The translations under genes and the position numbers were made by a program. DNA of 64,000 nt, from NCBI RefSeq assembly GCF_900116855.1, contig NZ_UETD01000015.1:35796-99795 (forward strand), written 5' to 3'. Under the pieces are notes generated by a model. The model did no database searches, was not told where the DNA came from, and saw nothing but the letters and a program-made list of their open reading frames with translations. This document shows, piece after piece, positions 16,244 through 22,987 of the stretch. How positions within the stretch are numbered: the first letter of the stretch is position 1; every line of letters begins with the position of its first letter. This DNA comes from Ruminococcus flavefaciens (GTDB lineage Bacteria > Bacillota > Clostridia > Oscillospirales > Ruminococcaceae).

Positions 16244-16275
16244 AATCAAGCCTCACCAGTGCCTTGCCATTAGGC
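16244..16275 (-). pseudogene. Remnant: 3' end of methyltransferase gene
   Basis: About 32 bases encode the same PLPNGKALVRLDF ending as the methyltransferase at 28451 and the deleted copy at 16863. It is a third copy of this end, without any upstream part. Confidence 0.65.
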
Positions 16276-16318
16276 AGGGCACTGGTATTTTGCGGCTTTT
16301 GGTGTCAGGCTTTATTGC

Positions 16319-16861
16319 TCAATACCTGTCTGCATATTTTTTCCGAGCATCGGCAGTGACTCTGCGGATAAAGTCTTCCTTTGCGTCGGTGTAGGCGTTT
16401 CTGTCATTGCCGTATTTCTCACACAGCTCCAGTTTCAGAGCTTCATATTCCTTTGCGATACTGAGTTTTTCGTTCAGATAGTCGCGGAAGCACAGGTAAT
16501 TCTTCCACTCCTCCGAGCCTTTTGGAATAACGTGGATATGGTGAGTTCTTGTATCTTTTTCAAAATCGCCCTTGACATAAAGCAGGTGTTCGGGACGCTC
16601 ATCGAAACGAAAAATTATACCGCGTTCCGCAAGCGTTTCATTGCGGGCGATGACCTCATCAAGATCATTGACAGCAACGGCGATATCTATTATCGGCTTA
16701 GCTTTTATGGATTTTACAGATGTGCTTCCGATGTGTTGAACATCGGCGTTCAGACCGTCCAGTGCACTTTGAATATCGTTGATAACAGTCCTTGCACTTT
16801 CCTCCCATGCAGTCTGGTGTTCCTCAAGGAAAACTGTTCCGCGCTTCATTCCAATGCTCAT
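16319..16861 (-). CDS. GrpB-family (UPF0157) nucleotidyltransferase-like protein
   Basis: About 180 residues from the start at 16861, which has a GAGGTG ribosome site. GrpB signature: VQHIGSTSVKSIKAKPIIDIAVAV (nucleotidyltransferase-fold GS motif with following D-I-D-like strand), HHIHVIPKGSEEWKNYLCFRDYL in the middle, and a C-terminal KLELCEKYGNDRNAYTDAK. GrpB proteins share the beta-polymerase fold and often act in nucleotide or CoA-related chemistry; the substrate is unknown. It lies directly after the deleted methyltransferase reading frame on the same strand. Confidence 0.88.
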   Translation of the reverse strand: MSIGMKRGTVFLEEHQTAWEESARTVINDIQSALDGLNADVQHIGSTSVKSIKAKPIIDIAVAVNDLDEVIARNETLAERGIIFRFDERPEHLLYVKGDFEKDTRTHHIHVIPKGSEEWKNYLCFRDYLNEKLSIAKEYEALKLELCEKYGNDRNAYTDAKEDFIRRVTADARKKYADRY

Positions 16862-16862
16862 T

Positions 16863-17054
16863 TTACACCTCATTTCTCTCAAAATCCAACCTCACCAGTG
16901 CCTTGCCATTCGGCAGGGGGCAGGACTCCTGAAATATCAGCGAGTAGCCTATCTCCTCCATTATGGAATCAAGCGCCTGAAGCTGCCGTACAGAATCAAG
17001 GCTCATGTGCTTTTCGTAGTCGTCAAGACTTATTTCTTCCCATGGGTTTGGCAT
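16863..17054 (-). pseudogene. Class I methyltransferase with in-frame internal deletion
   Basis: 63 codons. The first 24 or so (PNPWEEISLDDYEKHMSLDS) match the N-terminus of the intact gene at 28451-29077 and the last 30 (EIGYSLIFQESCPLPNGKAL) match its C-terminus. The SAM-binding core, about 150 residues, is missing. The join falls at a shared M-K/E-E coding stretch (IMKE and AMKE in the intact protein), as expected for recombination at short homology. GAGGTG ribosome site is retained, so a small peptide may still be made. Confidence 0.85.
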
Positions 17055-17104
17055 AGGATTCACCTCGTTAAGTAGAGTTCGCGGCAATAGAAGTGGATAT
17101 GATT

Positions 17105-17563
17105 TTACTCATTCCCGAACTTCTCGTCATATATTTCCAGCCATTCTTCGCCGTATTCCTCTTCGGCTTCATCTTCCAAAGTTACATGAACATATGTAAG
17201 AAAATCAAGAAAATCTTCATATTCTTCTCTGTCATCGCCGATCGCATAAAATGCTCCTGTAATTTTTGAAAAATACAAACTGTCACTGCCATACCCAAGG
17301 CTCCCGATATATACATCTTCTTTATCAGGAGTGCTTATTTCAGGAAAAAACAGCTCTATTCCGCCATCCATGATCCTTGCGTATGAAGTGAGCAATAACC
17401 AGCTTTTATACATCTCAGGTATTTTTACACCATTAGTTTTTTCCCATTCTTCAATTTTTCCAGACGGACACGGAGCATCAAATTCTGTTTTTTTCTCTAA
17501 CATAGAAGAAATATTTTTCAGGTCCTCAAACTCATCTTTTACTTCTTGAATAATATTTTTCAT
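17105..17563 (-). CDS. SMI1/KNR4 (SUKH) family protein, paralogue 4
   Basis: 152 residues, colinear with the protein at 11155-11613: GKIEEWEKTNGVKIPEMYKS against EEISDWEKDNNISIPDMYKS, LFFPEISTPDKEDVYIGSLG, and the ending EIYDEKFGNE. This is a recent duplicate or parallel import. It is transcribed from promoter module B (17597-17625). A GGAGC ribosome site sits in front. Role as for other SUKH proteins: probable orphan immunity or binding protein. Confidence 0.88.
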   Translation of the reverse strand: MKNIIQEVKDEFEDLKNISSMLEKKTEFDAPCPSGKIEEWEKTNGVKIPEMYKSWLLLTSYARIMDGGIELFFPEISTPDKEDVYIGSLGYGSDSLYFSKITGAFYAIGDDREEYEDFLDFLTYVHVTLEDEAEEEYGEEWLEIYDEKFGNE

Positions 17564-17596
17564 GATACATTGCTCCTTTAATTGATAGTTTCCATA

Positions 17597-17625
17597 ATTA
17601 TATCATATTTGGGAGAGTTTTTCAA
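17597..17625 (-). promoter_or_regulatory. Repeated promoter module B, copy 1
   Basis: Minus strand: TTGAAA (complement of 17620-17625), 17 bases, TATAAT (complement of 17597-17602), then TATGGAAACTATC. The same unit, nearly base for base, drives the kinase-methyltransferase operon at 29620-29648. Confidence 0.85.
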
Positions 17626-17634
17626 TTAGAATGG

Positions 17635-17663
17635 TGGACAAAGCAACTTTGATATGTTATAAT
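17635..17663 (+). promoter_or_regulatory. Promoter of the 17692 gene
   Basis: TGGACA (17635-17640), 17 bases, TATAAT (17658-17663). Transcription would start near 17670, which supports the start codon at 17692 rather than the one at 17665. Confidence 0.75.
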
Positions 17664-17691
17664 ATTGAAAACAATTATCAAAGGAGAAGTT

Positions 17692-18177
17692 ATGGGATTC
17701 AAGGATCTATTCAATAAGAAGAACAAAAACGCCCCTAAAAGTCAGAAAGAAACTTTATCTAATGTTAATGAACAGGCAACACTTGCAGAAGATATAGTAA
17801 AAATGTCGGACTGGATAGTTCTCGCAATGAATTCTTCTGGATATAAGCTTGATTATACAGTACAGAGTATGAAAGAAATAGACCGATTTTTTGATGAGCA
17901 AAAAAGGAGCGGCGGACTTCTCGAAAGCGGTAACAGAGGACCTATACTCTTTGCTATAGGTAGCTATATAGGAGAAACAGCTAAACGGCTATATGGCGGA
18001 GAGTGGATAACTGACGATAATGACCCTGAAGGCGAAATCAAGGCTGTATTCAAATTCAAAGACGGGTCCGAGATCTATCCAATGATGAAAGCTATAAAGC
18101 GTTATAAGTTAGGAAGCGAAGAAGGTGTATATGGGTATTTTTATGGAGTATCACAGTATATAGATCATAAGTCATGA
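17692..18177 (+). CDS. Hypothetical protein, DUF3806-like
   Basis: 161 residues from the start at 17692 (AAAGGAGA ribosome site seven bases upstream). Basic N-terminus GFKDLFNKKNKN, then a helical region ending ...IGSYIGETAKRLYGGEWITD and a strand-rich KAVFKFKDGSEIYPMMKAIK. The GxYIGETxxRxxGGEW arrangement recalls DUF3806-type proteins found among immunity and accessory genes; this is a weak impression only. No catalytic motif is seen. Neighbours are SUKH proteins and a repeated non-coding block. Confidence 0.55.
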   Translation: MGFKDLFNKKNKNAPKSQKETLSNVNEQATLAEDIVKMSDWIVLAMNSSGYKLDYTVQSMKEIDRFFDEQKRSGGLLESGNRGPILFAIGSYIGETAKRLYGGEWITDDNDPEGEIKAVFKFKDGSEIYPMMKAIKRYKLGSEEGVYGYFYGVSQYIDHKS

Positions 18178-18214
18178 TATACCCACATTTTGCTTGATCT
18201 ATAATAGTGTGTTC

Positions 18215-18305
18215 GTCAATATAAAACAGCTCCTGTCCGTGTGGATATGAGCTGTTGTCAGTTATCGCAAAAATATGAGACAAATCATAGTAATGTACGT
18301 TTTGA
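18215..18305. repeat. Repeated non-coding block C, copy 1
   Basis: AAAACAGCTCCTGTC followed by a stretch ending CAGTTATCGCAAAAATATGAGACAAATCATAGTAATGTA. A homologous block stands at 29646-29800, in both places just upstream of promoter module B (outside its minus-strand start). Function unknown; the TTATCGCAAAA...GACAA part is an imperfect palindrome. Confidence 0.7.
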
Positions 18306-19361
18306 GAAGGAAAAATTGTTCTAAAAATAATCTTAGATACAAGCAGCGCAACTGATATGAATGGAATGTTCTGGAACTGCTCGTCTCTTAAAGAAATCGA
18401 TGTGAGTAATTTTGATACAAGCAGGGTTACTGATATGACCAGCATGTTCGAAGACTGTTCAAGCCTTGAATACATTGATGTTACCGGCTTTGATACAAGC
18501 AGCACTAAATATAATTCAGATGTGTTCAGAAACTGCACTGCTCTCGACCCAAGTATATGCATAGTTAAAGGCAATAGCATTACCCTTGACGGAAATATCG
18601 GAGTAAATGTTTATCTACAGCCTTGTGAGGACCTTTCAAAGGCAGTAATAAGCAGTCCCTGCGGTGAAAGGGAATTTATTGATTTTTCCGGCATCATTCA
18701 GGACAGCGGATATTACAAATTCTCATATCCAATAAATGCAGCTCAGGGAAATGAGCCGATCACCCTTAGAGCCTACGACAAGGACGGTAAACGCCTTATA
18801 GTATGCAATGACAATTATGGGCTCTGTGATCATTCACAGATCAAATCTTCAGTTTATGACTATATCAACGAGATCAAGAAGAGCAAGTTGTATTCAGATC
18901 CCACTTTAGCGGCATTTGTAGACGGCCTTGAAAATTTCTGCAAGGCTGCTGAGAATTACTTCAACGGCACTAAAAATGCCATTGCAGGCATCGATAATGT
19001 GAACGCAGACAGCGTAAAGGATTACGCTCCTGAATTCGGCAAAGATATTAAGATCTCACTTGTTCTTAATCCTGCGACTGCTTTGAGAATATATACTGAT
19101 GCTGATAAGGTCGAATACAGTGACAGCGTTATTGCTCCTAAAACAGGAAAGTACGGAAAATACTATGAGATAACAAATATACCTGCACAAAAGCTTGGAA
19201 GCGAATACAGATCGATCATAGATGATACAGAGTATAAGTTTATTCCACTGTCATATGTTTACCGTGTGCTCAATAATGAAAGCGCAAGTGATGAGCTTAT
19301 AGATATGGCAAAGGCAACATATGTTTATGCTAAAACAGCAGAAGCTTATATTGGCAAATAA
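18306..19361 (+). pseudogene. 5'-truncated DUF285 (BspA-type) surface protein
   Basis: The frame opens after a stop at 18303 and reads DTSSATDMNGMFWNCSSL then EIDVSNFDTSRVTDMTSMFE, i.e. two and a half DUF285 repeats of about 23 residues, followed by a 250-residue C-terminal region with a beta-rich NSITLDGNIGVNVYLQP start. Proteins of this type normally have a signal peptide and more repeats in front; both are missing and the break lies near 18330, next to repeated block C. The first ATG (18357) has no ribosome site. The family consists of leucine-rich-repeat-like surface adhesins. Probably not expressed as an exported protein. Confidence 0.75.
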
Positions 19362-19384
19362 ATGAAATAAGAGGAGAAGGAAAA

Positions 19385-19480
19385 ATGAAGGATAAATACA
19401 CTGCTCCGGAAATGGATATTATTATTTTTGATAATGAGGACGTAATCACAACCAGTGATCCTGAGCTTGAACCGCAGTAA
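19385..19480 (+). CDS. 31-residue peptide downstream of the surface-protein fragment
   Basis: Strong ribosome site (AGAGGAGAAGG) and ATG at 19385. The peptide begins KDKYTAPEMDII and continues with an acidic segment ending TTSDPELEPQ. Short peptides with a Y-x-x-P-E-M-x-I...D-V-I-T-T-S layout are often found at the ends of Ruminococcus surface-protein operons; their role is not known to me. It has no cysteine or obvious modification core, so a RiPP precursor is possible but not supported. Confidence 0.55.
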   Translation: MKDKYTAPEMDIIIFDNEDVITTSDPELEPQ

Positions 19481-19508
19481 TACAACTCAACAAACGGGAC
19501 AGATGAAT

Positions 19509-19640
19509 GTACCGCCCCCCAAAAGTTAGACCCAAATCTAACGATTGGAGGTCGGTATTTTTTATGGCAAAAAATATTTTTGAATTTAAGAAGAAAGTTG
19601 TGGATAAATAGAATATAACGAGTGCGGAAAAATCTTGTAC
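19509..19640 (+). mobile_element. IS3-family (IS150-like) left-end remnant
   Basis: TGTACCGCCCCCCAAAAGTTAGACC is typical of an IS150-group terminal inverted repeat (positions 19509 on), followed by GGAGG and the start of orfA (MAKNIFEFKKKVV, 19564) that stops after 15 codons. No transposase orfB and no right end are present. The insertion is dead. Confidence 0.75.
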
Positions 19641-19700
19641 AACCCATTTCATCAGGAAGTGTTAAGCGCTTCGTAAAGGCGGAATTGACAAGCTGAAATC

Positions 19701-19740
19701 GAAAAGCAATTGCTTTTCGGCTTTATTTTTGTTTTTTTTT
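19701..19740 (+). terminator. Terminator before the PD-(D/E)XK-like gene
   Basis: CCGAAAAGCAATTGCTTTTCGG palindrome with a long T-rich tract up to 19740. Confidence 0.7.
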
Positions 19741-19767
19741 GACATAGCGATGTAAATATTGTATCAT
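19739..19767 (+). promoter_or_regulatory. Promoter of the membrane nuclease-like gene
   Basis: TTGACA (19739-19744), 17 bases, TATCAT (19762-19767). The spacer start TAGCGATG recalls promoter module A. Confidence 0.75.
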
Positions 19768-19818
19768 TAAATGAAAGAAAAAAGATATGGCAAGATCGCT
19801 TTATGGAAGGTAATGAAA

Positions 19819-20724
19819 ATGGACAAGCTGAAATATGACAGTTTTTATAAATTCCTTGTGTCATTGGGCGTAATACTGATAACGCTTCCGTTTGCAGGAC
19901 TTATTTATGCAGCAAACTTCAAGGTAACTATCATCGAACAGGAAAAATACGAGAAGCTATCTGAGTATTCACGCGAAAGCTTGGAACAAAAGCAGCGGCT
20001 TTTTCAGCTTATTGACAGATATTCTGCTTATGTGGTACCGGTTTTCTTCACGTTTGGTTTGATTTTTCTGATAATCGGCGGCTGGTATTGGTTCATAATG
20101 CAGCGAGAGCTTGATAAGCAGGTGGTTGCGGATACGAAGCTGAAAGAAGTCAAATCGCAAATGAAACAAATGGATGCGTCGGAAATACTGAAGAAAGCTG
20201 TAAAAGAAGCTGAAGAAGAAAAAAATACGACTGAGATTTTTGAAGAAAGCAACACAGATAGTATAACGGAGCATAGTGTGAATGAAAAAAATAATACTGA
20301 AAATTTTTATAATTCTGAAAGATTAATGAGATATATAGAAATTGAAAAAAAGGTATATAAAATATTAGTTGAGAAATATTCACAGAGCTATAATGTTATA
20401 TCTAATGTCAAAATAGGAAGTTATGGATTTGATGCCGTTGCGGTATCCAAAAACAGCAATGAAGATATTATTTTTGAGATAAAAAACTACAAAAATTTAG
20501 CTGCGTTCCAAACATCTTCTATTTATGCGATGTTACATGAGAAAGAAAAATATGAGGAAATGAACAAATGTAAGAGCAGATTAGTCTATATTTTCGTTTC
20601 TCCTCAGAAGAGCATTGATGATTTTATGAATTATATGAAAAGAAACAAACATAATAAAGAGAGATATACTGTTTTCTCGGAAAACAATATTGAAGTTGAA
20701 TACTTGGCGGAAGAAGATCTGTAA
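19819..20724 (+). CDS. Membrane-anchored PD-(D/E)XK nuclease-like protein
   Basis: About 301 residues from 19819 (GGAAGG site upstream; 19813 is an alternative, 19771 lies at the predicted transcript start). Two hydrophobic helices (about residues 11-31 and 72-94) enclose a short extracellular loop. A charged coiled linker (about 95-165, rich in E and K) follows. The cytoplasmic domain reads KVYKILVEKYSQSYNVI then GSYGFDAVAV ... DIIFEIKNYKN, matching the D ... E-x-K core of restriction-like nucleases (D about 210, E and K about 225-227). Membrane-tethered nucleases are known in phage and plasmid defence, but I cannot assign a named family. An alternative is a non-catalytic scaffold of this fold. 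Confidence 0.6.
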   Translation: MDKLKYDSFYKFLVSLGVILITLPFAGLIYAANFKVTIIEQEKYEKLSEYSRESLEQKQRLFQLIDRYSAYVVPVFFTFGLIFLIIGGWYWFIMQRELDKQVVADTKLKEVKSQMKQMDASEILKKAVKEAEEEKNTTEIFEESNTDSITEHSVNEKNNTENFYNSERLMRYIEIEKKVYKILVEKYSQSYNVISNVKIGSYGFDAVAVSKNSNEDIIFEIKNYKNLAAFQTSSIYAMLHEKEKYEEMNKCKSRLVYIFVSPQKSIDDFMNYMKRNKHNKERYTVFSENNIEVEYLAEEDL

Positions 20725-20761
20725 AAAAGAGCTGACCAATCAGTCAGCTCTCAGCCTGTCG

Positions 20762-20790
20762 AAAAAGTCTATCGAAAGATAGGCTTTTTG
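20762..20790 (+). terminator. Terminator after the membrane nuclease-like gene
   Basis: GTCTATC GAAA GATAGGC followed by TTTTTG (20767-20789). A second hairpin, GAGCTGAC/GTCAGCTC at 20729-20750, lies just before it. Confidence 0.8.
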
Positions 20791-20844
20791 TTTTCTATCA
20801 GGCTATGAAGATCATTACGAAAAAATAGACCGTCCGCCGTTGCG

Positions 20845-21087
20845 GAAGCGTCAGGACATTGCAATTCGGGAACGACTTTGAACGTCTATGCTCATATGTT
20901 CCAGACCGCACAGGCAAGAGTGGCTCAGGCGATGAACGGAGCGTTTAGCTTTCTTCCGCAGGATAGTGGGGATTATAACAAGAATGTCCGCTACGGAATC
21001 GCAATAGCGGACAAAGCTTTTTTTCACTATAAAAGAAAAACTCAGAAACAACGTATTTACGCTGTTTCCGAGCATATGATCTGGTGA
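20845..21087 (+). pseudogene. Integrase remnant: C-terminus of a tyrosine recombinase
   Basis: The frame reads ASGHCNSGTTLNVYAHMFQ and continues about 60 codons. This is the end of a tyrosine integrase with the catalytic Tyr (in LNVYAHMF), matching the intact protein at 50875-52104 (GHSVVGTTLNLYSHMFQ). The His, Arg and core-binding parts are absent. It ends over the attachment-like sequence 21082-21104, as an integrase at the end of an element would. Confidence 0.85.
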
Positions 21088-21104
21088 CCCGTACGGGAAT
21101 TGAA
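21082..21104. other. Attachment-site core, left copy (tRNA 3'-end sequence)
   Basis: Twenty-three bases beginning TGGTGACCCGTACGGGAATT are identical to 52250-52272. On the complementary strand it reads like a tRNA T-arm, acceptor and CC(A) end (TTC...CCCGTACGGGTCACCA). The rest of a tRNA is not present. Both copies follow an integrase C-terminus. Confidence 0.8.
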
Positions 21105-21246
21105 AAAATCCCGAGCTTTTCAGCAGCTTTTGGTAAAATGCGAAAATGGCTGTATTTCGGCGATTTTTGAAGCTTCACTTTTAGCATCTTCAAGTGATTT
21201 TAAGCGATTTTCATTGCCAATAAGTGGTAAATAAGTGGTTGGATTG
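21105..21246. repeat. Element end with integrase arm-type repeats, left copy
   Basis: About 140 bases right of the core are homologous to 52273-52420 (GTAAAATGCGAAAA, TTTTTGAAGCTTCA, ACTTCAAGCGATTT) and partly to 56700-56790. Near the end stand two AATAAGTGGT units 12 bases apart. Such short direct repeats on the far side of a core are typical arm-type binding sites of tyrosine integrases. Confidence 0.65.
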
Positions 21247-21359
21247 GCGCGTCTCTACCGGAAAAAATGACCAGAGCAGCTCTGATTATACGGGCAAATC
21301 CCGAACGGAGCTGCTATGTTTTTATCGGATTGAGTTGATGTAAAAATCACGATTATCGT

Positions 21360-21388
21360 CTCGAAATTGTATTTAATACAATTTCGAG
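21360..21388. repeat. Perfect 14-base inverted repeat
   Basis: CTCGAAATTGTATT, one T, AATACAATTTCGAG. No T-run follows, so it is more likely a protein-binding operator than a terminator. It lies 70 bases from the end of the RNA ligase gene. 21247-21457 otherwise contains a GAGCTGCT hairpin near 21270-21320 and no gene. Confidence 0.6.
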
Positions 21389-21457
21389 GCAAAAATCAAG
21401 AGAATCATGAAATATTATTGAAATTTTCAGAATACCAATAAATGGTTGAATTGGATT

Positions 21458-22504
21458 TCAGTCATCATTTTTCAGCAGATACCTGTTGCTTACCACCTTC
21501 ATGCTCAGTTCAGCGCCGATATTGCTGCTGAATACAGGCTCAGTCGGACGAATAACGATACCTTCTTTTTTACCGCCGTTAGGATAGTTTCCGTCTGCTC
21601 GTTCAAGCAGAGCTTCAACGGTTGGGTATTTAGCAGGCAGGTCTGTACCGACCTCTTCTATCGGAACAGTCGTGAACTCCAGTTCACTGCATATTTCAAG
21701 CATTCTTTCAAGTTCTACACGCTTGCCGTTCTCCATTACAGTGAAAACATACCACTCAGGTCTTTTGAGCTTCAGACGGTTCTGCTGTATACCCGGAGCG
21801 CAAAGCTCTCCTTGTACGGTGATAGAAGTAAGTCCTTCTTTTTCCATAAAGGCTTCGAGTTTTTCCTTGTAGCCGCGATCGTTGACAAGCTTGTAGAAAT
21901 CGCTGTTGCCATCATCCTTGTACTCGTAGTTATGACCTGTAACATGGAAACCGTCTTCATCTATACTGATAGAGTGGGAACTGCCGTCCATTTTTGTGCT
22001 GATGTAGTATTCAAGCCCTGTGAACTCCTTTATGAGCTCAGGTGCAGCCTGCACTCTTGTCTCATCGGTATGAGGAATACTTCTCGGCAGGTTCCCTACG
22101 ACAGTACCGCCGGAAGTAGCACGTTCCTCTATCTCCCACTTGCGGACTCCGAGTATTTCGGTAACATCTGCTCCGAGTTCAATGTCAGTCGGTATTTCGG
22201 GGAATATATTTATAGGCAGCAAAAGTCCCTGCGATACCTGTCCTCGAAATTTTTGAGTTTTCAGACGGAATCCCTCACCCATGATGTCAGTGTTTTTGTA
22301 GCTGGACGCTCTCAGAAATTCAAACTCAGTTCTGACGGGAATAAAGCTGTCTATCTCAAAATATACGGCTAAGTCCATAGGCTTGAACTGTCCCTTGTTT
22401 ACTACGCACTGCCAGCCAAGAACATAAGCCAGCTCTATCCTGTCAGCTCCTTCGATAGGTTCTATCTTCCATATTCTTTGTATACTTGCTAATTTTCTGC
22501 TCAT
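21458..22504 (-). CDS. ATP-dependent RNA ligase, DRB0094-like
   Basis: About 348 residues from the start at 22504 (AAAGGAATG ribosome site). The N-terminal domain begins SRKLASIQRIWKIEPIEGAD. The nucleotidyltransferase core has motif I KMDGSSHS (adenylated Lys), motif IV KKEGIVIRP and motif V SMKVVSNRYL. This layout matches the Deinococcus DRB0094-type RNA ligases, which seal nicked RNA. It is encoded immediately downstream of four tRNA genes on the same strand and may be cotranscribed with them. In phages, ligases together with tRNA genes undo the cleavage of tRNAs by host anticodon nucleases; a similar role here is an inference. Confidence 0.88.
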   Translation of the reverse strand: MSRKLASIQRIWKIEPIEGADRIELAYVLGWQCVVNKGQFKPMDLAVYFEIDSFIPVRTEFEFLRASSYKNTDIMGEGFRLKTQKFRGQVSQGLLLPINIFPEIPTDIELGADVTEILGVRKWEIEERATSGGTVVGNLPRSIPHTDETRVQAAPELIKEFTGLEYYISTKMDGSSHSISIDEDGFHVTGHNYEYKDDGNSDFYKLVNDRGYKEKLEAFMEKEGLTSITVQGELCAPGIQQNRLKLKRPEWYVFTVMENGKRVELERMLEICSELEFTTVPIEEVGTDLPAKYPTVEALLERADGNYPNGGKKEGIVIRPTEPVFSSNIGAELSMKVVSNRYLLKNDD

Positions 22505-22531
22505 AATAATCATTCCTTTCATAGTTTTTTG

Positions 22532-22606
22532 TGGTTCCCGTTGGAAGGCTCGAACTTCCATTATCGGAGTCAAAGACCGATGTCCTGCCCATTAGACGAA
22601 ACGGAA
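22532..22606 (-). tRNA. tRNA-Gln (UUG)
   Basis: Cloverleaf with acceptor TTCCGTT/AACGGGA, anticodon loop CTTTGAC (anticodon TTG), T-loop TTCGAGC, and encoded CCA. Fourth gene of the minus-strand array. Confidence 0.9.
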
Positions 22607-22682
22607 TGGTGCCCCCGGCAAGAGTTGAACTTGCGACGCCAGGTTCTTCGGACCTGCGCTCTACCAACTGAGCTACAGAGGC
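22607..22682 (-). tRNA. tRNA-Phe (GAA) with C33
   Basis: Acceptor GCCTCTG/CGGGGGC, D-arm GCTC/GAGC, anticodon stem CAGGT/ACCTG, loop CCGAAGA giving anticodon GAA, encoded CCA. Position 33, almost always U, is C here. It abuts the next tRNA with no spacer. Confidence 0.88.
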
Positions 22683-22687
22683 AATAA

Positions 22688-22761
22688 TGGAGACTGTGAC
22701 AGGAGTCGAACCTGCGCTCATGGAGTTGCAGTCCATTGCCTTTCCACTTGGCTACACAGTC
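22688..22761 (-). tRNA. tRNA-Cys (GCA)
   Basis: Acceptor GACTGTG/CACAGTC, anticodon stem ATGGA/TCCAT, loop CTGCAAC (anticodon GCA), discriminator T, encoded CCA. Confidence 0.93.
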
Positions 22762-22796
22762 ATCGTTGTGTATATGTTACAATTTAGATACTACTG

Positions 22797-22862
22797 CCGT
22801 GAGCGAAAGCAGACTATGCTTTCTGAAAAGAGTGAGCGAGCTTGCGAGCGTCAACGTGGACG
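22797..22862. repeat. Conserved tRNA-array spacer, copy 1
   Basis: Between tRNA-Gln(CUG) and tRNA-Cys. About 60 bases (AGCGAAAGCAGACTAT ... GTGAGCGAGCTTGCGAGC) recur, with the same orientation relative to tRNA transcription, at 30633-30708 in the second array. Confidence 0.8.
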
Positions 22863-22880
22863 GAGGCGCAGGCTCTGCGC

Positions 22881-22954
22881 TGGTTCCCGCTGAAAGAATC
22901 GAACTTACATCTTCTGCGTCAGAAGCAGATGTCCTACCATTAGACGAAGCGGAA
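22881..22954 (-). tRNA. tRNA-Gln (CUG)
   Basis: Acceptor TTCCGCT/AGCGGGA, anticodon stem TCTGC/GCAGA, loop TTCTGAC (anticodon CTG), encoded CCA. First gene of the minus-strand array, right after the HTH gene. Confidence 0.9.
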
Positions 22955-22987
22955 TCATCTTGCCCCGCCCGACATGGGCGGGAGTGC

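Noticed and set aside
19509..19640. Functional insertion sequence
   Set aside because: Only one end and 15 codons of orfA remain; no transposase catalytic domain and no second inverted repeat.
21082..21104. Complete tRNA gene at the attachment core
   Set aside because: Only the T-arm/acceptor part is present; no D-arm or anticodon arm can be folded on either side at 21082 or at 52250.
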